Under the pieces are notes generated by a model that had not been told where the DNA came from, made no database searches, and saw only the letters and a list, made by a program, of their open reading frames with translations. 64,000 bases of DNA from Branchiostoma floridae (Eukaryota > Chordata > Leptocardii > Amphioxiformes > Branchiostomatidae), in assembly GCF_000003815.2 (NCBI RefSeq), contig NC_049985.1, positions 14,642,343-14,706,342 on the forward strand. The letters are read 5' to 3'. This document shows, piece after piece, positions 58,501 through 64,000 of the stretch (position 1 is the stretch's first letter; the number at the start of each line of letters is the position of its first letter). The translations under genes were made by a program, and so were the position numbers.

Positions 58501-59442
58501 TAAAATAATCACAAAGAGTTGAAATAATTCAAACAACAAAAATCTGCGAGGTGACTTGAAATGAAATCAATGACAATCTGGAAATAGAATTTTTTTTTTC
58601 ACCAGATCTTTATACATGTATACAACAAGCCTGCCCAAACCTTATGCCTAAAGGATCACTGTCAAACTCTATTGTCTGGCGTCGTGTGTGGCGTAACTGG
58701 TAGAGTGTTGGACTAGTAGCCTAGAGGTCCCGACGTTGATGCCCACCGTGCCCCCGGTGTGATCTTGGGAAAGGCACTTTGTGTTCTTGGGAAATGCACT
58801 TTGTGTTCTTGGGAAAGGCACTTTGTGTTCTTGGGAAAGGCACTTTGTGTTCTTGGGAAAGGCACTTTGTGTTCTTGGGAAAGGCACTTTGTGTTCTTGG
58901 GAAAGGCACTTTGTGTTCTTGGGAAAGGCACTTTGTGTTCTTGGGAAAGGCACTTTGTGTTCTTGGGAAAGGCACTTTGTGTTCTTGGGAAAGGCACTTT
59001 GTGTTCTTGGGAAAGGCACTTTGTGTTCTTGGGAAAGGCACTTTGTGTTCTTGGGAAAGGCACTTTGTGTTCTTGGGAAAGGNNNNNNNNNNNNNNNNNN
59101 NNNNNNNNNNNNNNNNNNNNNNNNNNNNNNNNNNNNNNNNNNNNNNNNNNNNNNNNNNNNNNNNNNNNNNNNNNNNNNNNNNCTTTTAGACCCTGACCAG
59201 GAAGTTTGCTTCTATTCTTCCTTTTCTTGCTCAAATAACGTCCATTTGAATATAGAGCTTTTCTTTTCTTAGGAAAACTAAAGAATGGTTTAGAAGAAAT
59301 TTTATGATTTTGTGTGTATGTGACAATTTTACAGACCGGAAAGAAATGGATCGTCAATAGGTGGAGTGCGCGGGGGCAGTGGAACGACAATGCCTGCAAC
59401 TGGAATTATCCTTTCATCTGCAAGCGTCCCAAACAAGGATGA
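49570..59442 (+). CDS. Type II membrane protein with EGF-repeat array and C-terminal C-type lectin domain
   Basis: Exon 1 (49570-49786) is an acidic, polar cytoplasmic segment ([20 protein letters not shown]). Exon 2 (51072-51196) has one membrane helix ([20 protein letters not shown]), and exon 3 (51952-52171) a Ser/Thr/Pro stalk with NxT/NxS sites. About 19 EGF exons follow (52433-57328), then a 12-residue linker exon (57433-57468), the first C-type lectin exon (57614-57781) and the last one (59335-59442, TGA). There is no signal peptide, hence type II. The start at 49570 is preferred over the in-frame ATG at 49489 because the duplicated 5' end at 63960 has its ATG at the aligned place. By family it would bind glycans or proteins outside the cell. 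The middle lectin exon is not found, so the model is incomplete. Confidence 0.85.
50350..50542. mobile_element. Short foldback element, third copy
   Basis: 'caagcagctggatatgattt' at the left is inverted as 'aaccatatccagttgcttga' at the right. The core is 'cactgacgaaaaatagtaga' and continues with a mutated GACAC in place of GAAAC. It lies in the first intron of the EGF-lectin gene. Confidence 0.8.
51072..51196 (+). CDS. Transmembrane exon of the EGF-lectin gene
   Basis: Encodes [19 protein letters not shown], then the hydrophobic segment and IQFKPGQK. Phase 1 in, phase 0 out, exactly as in the membrane exon of the NHL gene at 41367-41563. Confidence 0.85.
52433..57328 (+). CDS. Array of about 19 single-exon EGF domains
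   Basis: The units are 111-base, phase 1-1 exons starting at 52433, 52654, 52867, 53147, 53361, 53592, 53827, 54062, 54290, 54724, 54943, 55163, 55383, 55603, 56264, 56471 (108 bases), 56692, 56899 (truncated) and 57251 (78 bases). Each encodes one EGF with six cysteines: [38 protein letters not shown] with the [10 protein letters not shown] hydroxylation motif (C-x-N-x4-Y-x-C) marks calcium-binding EGFs, which stack into a stiff rod in calcium. The unit at 56471 lost the Glu codon (DIK-C). The first unit has a GC splice donor. Sequence similarity among units, including introns, shows repeated local duplication. Confidence 0.93.
53592..54172 (+). repeat. Three near-identical 235-bp exon-intron modules
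   Basis: EGF exons at 53592, 53827 and 54062 and their introns repeat at exactly 235 bases with only a few differences (such as gcgaggt/gcaaggt). This is the youngest expansion in the array. Confidence 0.95.
55738..56028 (+). mobile_element. Retroelement 3' fragment with (AAAG)n tail
   Basis: The intron at 54405-54720 and that at 55725-56263 are copies, but the second contains an extra block. The block carries 'gggtctgccgctaccagccc' 'aaagctgcctaggcagaccc' and ends 'gtcaataaagaaagaaagaa'. The uninterrupted copy defines the insertion in 'gaaat/agatttctg'. This looks like a LINE- or SINE-type 3' end. Confidence 0.78.
56899..57008 (+). pseudogene. Truncated EGF exon at an assembly gap
   Basis: It follows the EGF pattern to GWTGP, then reads a stop (TAA) and diverges just before the N run. 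Either the end is a misassembly beside the gap or the unit is dead. Confidence 0.7.
57009..57177. other. Assembly gap (169 N) in the EGF array
   Basis: A run of N between EGF units 18 and 19. More units may be missing here. Confidence 0.99.
57614..57781 (+). CDS. C-type lectin domain, first exon
   Basis: Encodes [15 protein letters not shown], then [19 protein letters not shown] and the helix KENDFIAGL. These are the first two CTLD cysteines, the 'W-x-x-A' helix 1 and the 'L-A-S-V/I' strand. Phase 1 in, phase 1 out. Confidence 0.92.
57822..58044. mobile_element. MITE, family D (better-preserved copy)
   Basis: 'aattctcataattccaccgg' and its complement 'ctggtggaatcatgagagtt' bound the element. 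Subterminal 'taccgccacat' / 'atgtggcggta' are also inverted. It lies in the lectin intron. Confidence 0.82.
58688..58790 (+). mobile_element. tRNA-derived SINE head leading into the 22-bp minisatellite
   Basis: 'ggcgtaactggtagagtgtt' (A-box-like), then a decayed B box, then 'gatcttgggaaaggcactt', the SINE body motif also seen at 44868. Confidence 0.75.
58764..59082. repeat. 22-bp minisatellite (cttgggaaaggcactttgtg+tt)
   Basis: About 14.5 visible copies at a strict 22-base period, running into a 100-N gap. One copy has aatgcact for aaggcact. Because 22 is not a multiple of three and the unit lacks stops, all minus frames are open as a 22-residue repeat; these are not genes. Confidence 0.97.
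59083..59182. other. Assembly gap (100 N) after the minisatellite
   Basis: A gap of nominal size at the end of the minisatellite, in the lectin intron. It may contain the missing middle CTLD exon. Confidence 0.99.
59335..59442 (+). CDS. C-type lectin domain, last exon
   Basis: Reads [19 protein letters not shown], then [11 protein letters not shown] and TGA. It contains the WND motif and the closing C...PFICKR of CTLDs. WND is the calcium-site-2 strand, so half of the sugar-binding site is intact. The EPN/QPD half would be in the missing exon, so the sugar class cannot be stated. Confidence 0.92.
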   Translation, partial: TGKKWIVNRWSARGQWNDNACNWNYPFICKRPKQG

Positions 59443-62050
59443 TTCAACCAAGGGTGCAATTAGTATAAGCAAAAACAAAAACAAGGACGACAGAGTCATA
59501 TGGGTGATTGATAAGGGAGGTCGTTCTTGAACCGGTGAAAGGTAGTGAAGTAATAGTACACCGCCACTTTTTGTATAGATGGTGAAAGTTGGTTTGGGCA
59601 ACCACCCATGTAACAAGTGGTATGGTACACTATTGGTTACGTCACGAATTGCAGTGTGCCTTAAATTTGTTCACCACTATAAGTCGGCCGTGATAATTGT
59701 CAATATCTGTTGTCCTTGAGTTAACCCTGCACGCGTCCCATTATATGATATTAGAGTTTTCTTTTACACAACCAGTAAAATCTTACCTACTTACGTTTCA
59801 ATACCTGCCATCTTCCTCTTACGCGAAAAACCTCAATTAACTAGTTTCTTCCTGATCTCTTCAGTTTCACTGACGAAAGATAGTGGATACTATCTGAAAC
59901 GTCTGGCCGTTTTCAAAATCATATCCAGTTGCTTGAGTAACTGCTTTTTGGCATATCTTTTTACCTGGATGTCTTATCTTCATCTTCCTCATAGCTTCTA
60001 ACTGGAGTGCCACTTCTCGTCGCTATGTGTAGTCAATGTTGGTGGCGAGAACACAATCCCAAACGTGGCTATGTTTGTACCCCCCCCCCCCTCGTCCCTG
60101 TTCATCACTTGTTCATTTCGGTTCACCACCGGCTACATCGGCTACATATAGCTACGAGAAGCTGCACTCCAGTTAAAAGCTCTAGATCCGAATAAGATGC
60201 CTTACAGGCATCGAAACGTAAGCAGGGAGATTTTGCTAACCAGAGACTTTAAAACAACAATGATAAATACATGTAAATGATAAATGAGGAATGATAAATA
60301 AAGAACCGACAAATTTCTTATGTTCACTATATCAAAATTCAAATAATCTTGAAAGATCACATATTCAGTATCTGGACAAATAGCGTCACGGTGGTGATTC
60401 TAAACCTAGAGCTTCTGAGCTTAATTCAGAACGATTGAATAGCACAAAGTATTTGAGGGTTTCACACAATTTGAGATATAAGGAGTACTTATAATGTATG
60501 ATTTTTCTCTCTGACGCTCCATAGACTCTATTATGAACTGTTCTGAACGTACCCTGTAACAGACAGTTAAGTCGTGATATATTGGACACCACTGAAACAT
60601 TGACACAACTCAATAGAATGTGATTAACATGGACTAGCCATGGTATTTACCTGTTCATTTCATTGTTTTATAGATTTGATTGTTTATTTGATTTTGCACA
60701 TGACAAGTTATTACAATGAGATATAATAACGATAATGCAACTGTTCAAGGTAGACCAGAAGCTTGAAAGTATCATTTATCAAATCAACAATTACCCTGGC
60801 ACAAATAAAGTAAATCAAATCATGTATCATAGAGATACATATTGATACATGTATTTAAAAATCACATTTGTAATTTGAAATAATTACCATTGACTTGTAT
60901 TTGTAACGCAAGTTGATACAAACTTCTAATGCTTCAAAGCCAAAGCAGTCACAGCCTGGTAAAATGATATTCATGTAGAATGTATGCTGCTTTAGAATGT
61001 TAATGTGCACGTGCAAATGATATCATTATCAGTATTAATCAAATTCAATTTCAATTATATCTTTTATATATTTTAGAGTCCATTCCAAGTCACCATGAGG
61101 GTTTTCATGTGACATTTGTAATTAGTCTGAATTATTTTGAATAAAAGAATATCTGAGCCACAATAATTAAATTCTTTTTAAGAAATTGACTAAGAAAGTA
61201 CTCATCTATTTCAATTCCTTTGAATATTTTAGAAACATTTTGAAAGTAACTGTACAAAAATATCTTTTTTTAGAATAATTGTGAAACCTCTGTGTGATTA
61301 TTTCACATTTACAAATATTTACAAATATTTGTAAACTTTGTCAAATGGTAAAATTAGTTTATTGCCCCCATAACAGTAAGCCCTATTGTTGCATCTGTAT
61401 ATTTTTAGATTTCACTGCTGGGCACTGGTGGATCCTTTGTGGTGGGCCATTCTTGCATGGCACCCAACCATACTTTTCAAGGATGTGTGAATTGCTATCT
61501 TCCCAGCCCACTGAACCATTTACAAAAAATGGTAGAAAATGGTAGAAAATGGTAAATAATGGTAGAATGCTGTTATCATTATTTAGAAACCATTAGAAGT
61601 ATCTAATTCCACACCATGAATATTTCCAAAGTTTTACAGGACCAAGGAAATATTTATAAAGTTAAATCAGTGTTAAAAATATTTCTGAAGTATCAAATGT
61701 CCTAGACATATAATTACAAAACTTTAAAATCAATTCCAAACAATGGCAACAAACATCCGCACGGTGTCTTGAAATGGACTCTATTACATGCAATCGTCAG
61801 TACAAATTTTGTTTGCTCTATATCATTTACATCATTTTGCCTATGGCCTTCCCCACTCTGATATGGAATTTACCTTCGATCATACTAGTATTTTGTTATC
61901 CCAAATGTACATTTTGTCGCACATTTTAGCTGCTATATTTGTATTATTCTGATGTCGCTGGCATTGCGGCCAGGGAAATACTATCTTTCAAATCAGGAGG
62001 AGGGCCTGTATAAGCCCATTTGGCTTCTGCCTCTCTCCCGCACGGTACGT
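59443..62050. other. Intergenic region after the EGF-lectin gene
   Basis: No gene is supported. It contains a half foldback with a hammerhead-like core (59863-59971), a second inverted pair with another such core (59995-60217), a possible element with ends 'agagtccattccaagtcacc' (61077) and 'gtgtcttgaaatggactct' (61769), and a short 'aaaatggtagaaaatggtag' repeat near 61530. Confidence 0.6.
59863..59971 (+). mobile_element. Half foldback element with intact hammerhead-like core
   Basis: CTGACGA (59870-59876), a hairpin AGATAGT/ACTATCT around GGAT, GAAAC (59896-59900), then the arm 'atccagttgcttgagtaact'. Only the right arm of the family is present. Confidence 0.7.
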
Positions 62051-62055
62051 TTATA

Positions 62056-62633
62056 CGAGGGGCGTTCAATAAGTGTTAACTCTGACCCGGTTCCAGTTGT
62101 CTGATCCAGATAAAATTTTGCATGTGTAATGATTCATATCTCTTTAGTTTATGTTGCAAAAAAGATCTCTGAACTAGTTGTGGATTCTGATTTACTGGTG
62201 TTTGAACTGAGTTAGGTGTGAAATTGACCAGGTGTGAAATGGAGCCAGTTGAGTGTCGCGCAGTGATCCGGTTTTTGTATTTGAAAGGACGCACACCAAA
62301 GAAGACTTTTGATGAAATGAAAGAAACTTATGATGATGATGCCCCATCATATGACCTTGTAAAACGCTGGCATCCTGAATTCAAACATGGCCGGAAGTCT
62401 GTGGAAACAGCTCCCAGACCTGATCGTTCCTTTTCTGCCATTGATGAGGCATCTGTTGGAGGACCAACCTGGGGTGTCCTACAAAAACGGTGTCCAGAGC
62501 TGCATCAAACGATGGAAGATATGCATAACTCTGGGTGGTTCCTATGAAGAGAAAGACTAATAACTGTGCCAAGTTTCAATAATCTCCTGCTATGGGAAAT
62601 GAGTCAGAGCTATTACTTATTGAACGCCCCTCG
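62056..62633 (+). mobile_element. 578-bp mariner-type derivative, copy 2
   Basis: Ends CGAGGGGCGTTCAATAAGT and complement, with TA at 62054-62055 and 62634-62635. Same length as copy 1 at 14948 and close to 90 percent identical by eye. Confidence 0.88.
62239..62547 (+). CDS. Truncated mariner transposase (DNA-binding domain), copy 2
   Basis: The ATG at 62239 opens MEPVECRAVIRFLYLKGRTP and continues in frame, with scattered substitutions and no indel relative to copy 1, to NSGWFL and a TGA. The GRPS-type linker of copy 1 reads RPDRSFS here, a change in a normally conserved spot. The catalytic domain is absent. Confidence 0.65.
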   Translation: MEPVECRAVIRFLYLKGRTPKKTFDEMKETYDDDAPSYDLVKRWHPEFKHGRKSVETAPRPDRSFSAIDEASVGGPTWGVLQKRCPELHQTMEDMHNSGWFL

Positions 62634-62759
62634 TATATCAATTTTTAACTTTACTTTCTGTACTTTCTTTTTAAGTGCAAATAAATCAAATCGAATCAGA
62701 CTTATGTTAATGCATTACGTTTTTGCGTTAGGCTCTTTAATAGAGAACTCTATGAGTCG

Positions 62760-62805
62760 GCCTTTTCGGGGCTTATATGTGATTGATTGATTGATTGATT
62801 GTTTG
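62760..62805. repeat. (GATT)n microsatellite
   Basis: 'gattgattgattgattgatt' with one interruption. A similar run is at 49945-49967. Confidence 0.9.
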
Positions 62806-63164
62806 ATTGATGACTGGTTTATTCAAACGATTAAAAAAGTACAAGCCTCTGATGGTAGCCCAAAGGCTGAATTCGGGGGCTAGTTTACAATTACAAATGG
62901 AATAAAAAAAACTGTTGGAAATATTTACACACTGACATCTTTAAAGAGAATTATTTACAGAATGTCACCATTGGGCTAGTTAAAAAAATATTTCTCATGG
63001 CATATCAGTTCTAAGGAGGAGGTCGACGAGAAAACGAGTACTACTATTAAAACTAGAAAGGCCGACATTTGCTTGAGAGCAAATACAGCATATGTCAGCA
63101 ATCTCCCTCCCCATACAACAATAGACTGTTCCAAAATCATCCATGTGTGAAAATGGAACGATTA

Positions 63165-64000
63165 TTTATTTTATATTTTATTCATATTTGGTGAAATGAG
63201 TCTACCGATGTTTGCTGACGCGTCGGCTTGTCTTGTCTTGACAGGGCAGCCTCTTCTATTCAAAAACATTACATAGGTATTGCAAGCTGTGCTTGAAATT
63301 AGTCTGGAGCTGGTTTAAGTTGAACGTAGACGCGATTTGTTCCTCAGTGATACGTACGTTCGACATACCTACCGGCAGGCGTTTCTCAACAATCTGATGT
63401 TATCAACACACTGAGGTATTTCTGCTTCCTTGTTTTGTTTTGTTTCTTCCACAATGAGTTTCTGTTTTCTTGTATTTCCGTTAAAAATGCTGTATTACAA
63501 CAAAATAGAAATAAGAGTGCAGCGCCATTTTGTGAAGGTCGGACATTATCTCCAACAAAATCATAGAAATCACAAAATATGGCCCTGGCTGTTTAGACAA
63601 CGTATATGATGACATACCTTTTAGGCTAATCTCTAGAGACGTTGAATGTTGAAATGAATGCATAATGGTTAAGACACAACTAGGATTTAAGGGAATAAGG
63701 TCTTATCGTAGGGTTTACTTTTTGTGTGCTTCACGCATCTCTAACAACAATATGCGATAAATATATTTTCATGACTACGGAACATCACAGCTGATTGGGT
63801 TGATCCACCAGAAAAGATTATCGCCAATATTCCCTCCTAACAGATGATATCTTCTAGACCTGTGGTCATACTGTGGGGCTGTGACGTCATGGGTTGATAT
63901 TTTGGGTTACAATCATGGTATTTTGTTGCTAGGAGACAAAAATCGAGAGCAAGGGGGAAATGAATGTACATGACCACTACTATCTGGACCATGAGGAATT
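63165..64000 (+). repeat. Diverged duplicate of the 5' region of the EGF-lectin gene
   Basis: 'catatttggtgaaatgagtc' and following bases match 47555 onward, and 'ttctagacctgtggtcatac' to the window end matches 49451-49647. About 1.1 kb (48290-49400) of the first copy is absent here. This is a tandem gene duplication. Confidence 0.85.
63960..64000 (+). CDS. Start of a second EGF-lectin-type gene (partial, right edge)
   Basis: The ATG at 63960 gives MNVHDHYYLDHEE, aligned with the HYYLDLEG segment of the first exon at 49618-49646. It is cut by the window edge. Only 13 codons are visible, so whether the copy is intact is unknown. Confidence 0.6.
   Translation, partial: MNVHDHYYLDHEE

Noticed and set aside
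58669-59399. Long frames over the 22-bp repeat on both strands
   Set aside because: They result from a stop-free unit whose length is not a multiple of three. No start context, splice or homology supports them.

Overview
The window looks like draft genomic sequence from an intron-rich marine invertebrate, most probably an invertebrate chordate such as amphioxus. This is an inference from gene style (many short exons with GT-AG introns, symmetrical 1-1 EGF exons, shuffled receptor domains), from abundant foldback/MITE and tRNA-SINE repeats, and from N-filled gaps, three of them exactly 100 bases. There are no bacterial operons, CRISPR arrays or phage. Most genes were assembled by eye from splice sites with codon phase checked at each junction.

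Left part (1-14 kb, minus strand): an adhesion G-protein-coupled receptor. Nineteen exons give a signal peptide, a Ser/Gly-rich stretch, a hormone-receptor motif, a GAIN domain with an intact GPS (HL/T) and seven membrane segments; the cytoplasmic tail runs off the left edge. One GAIN exon carries a one-base frameshift and one intron has a GC donor. Its introns hold a 1.5-kb foldback, a Tc1-like transposon with TA duplications, a LINE remnant, a C/G-tract element and a minisatellite.

Middle (15-32 kb, minus strand): a 578-bp mariner derivative, two candidate small Cys-containing exons, a five-exon block coding an unrecognised protein (19.9-26.1 kb), then the 5' exons of a RING plus TRAF-type zinc-finger protein (start at 31830). 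Whether the last two are one transcription unit is unresolved.

Right part (34-64 kb, plus strand): a cytosolic sulfotransferase (34.9-39.3 kb) whose PAPS-binding P-loop falls in a gap; a type II membrane protein with an NHL-like beta-propeller (40.4-44.5 kb); and a type II membrane protein with about 19 EGF exons followed by a C-type lectin domain (49.6-59.4 kb). The two membrane genes share an exon plan: a cytoplasmic exon ending in phase 1, a membrane exon ending in phase 0, a Ser/Thr stalk and a recognition domain. The EGF array shows very recent 235-bp exon duplications, an in-frame 33-bp loss and a truncated unit, and the central lectin exon is missing, probably in an assembly gap. Sequence around the first exon of this gene is repeated at 63.2-64.0 kb, so a second lectin-type gene probably begins at the right edge.

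The most unusual non-coding signal is a repeat family whose ends carry a hammerhead-ribozyme-like core (CTGANGA, hairpin, GAAAC) with pair-preserving changes between copies. A 22-bp minisatellite grown from a SINE segment, and twin 578-bp mariner derivatives that keep only a DNA-binding-domain reading frame, also deserve attention.
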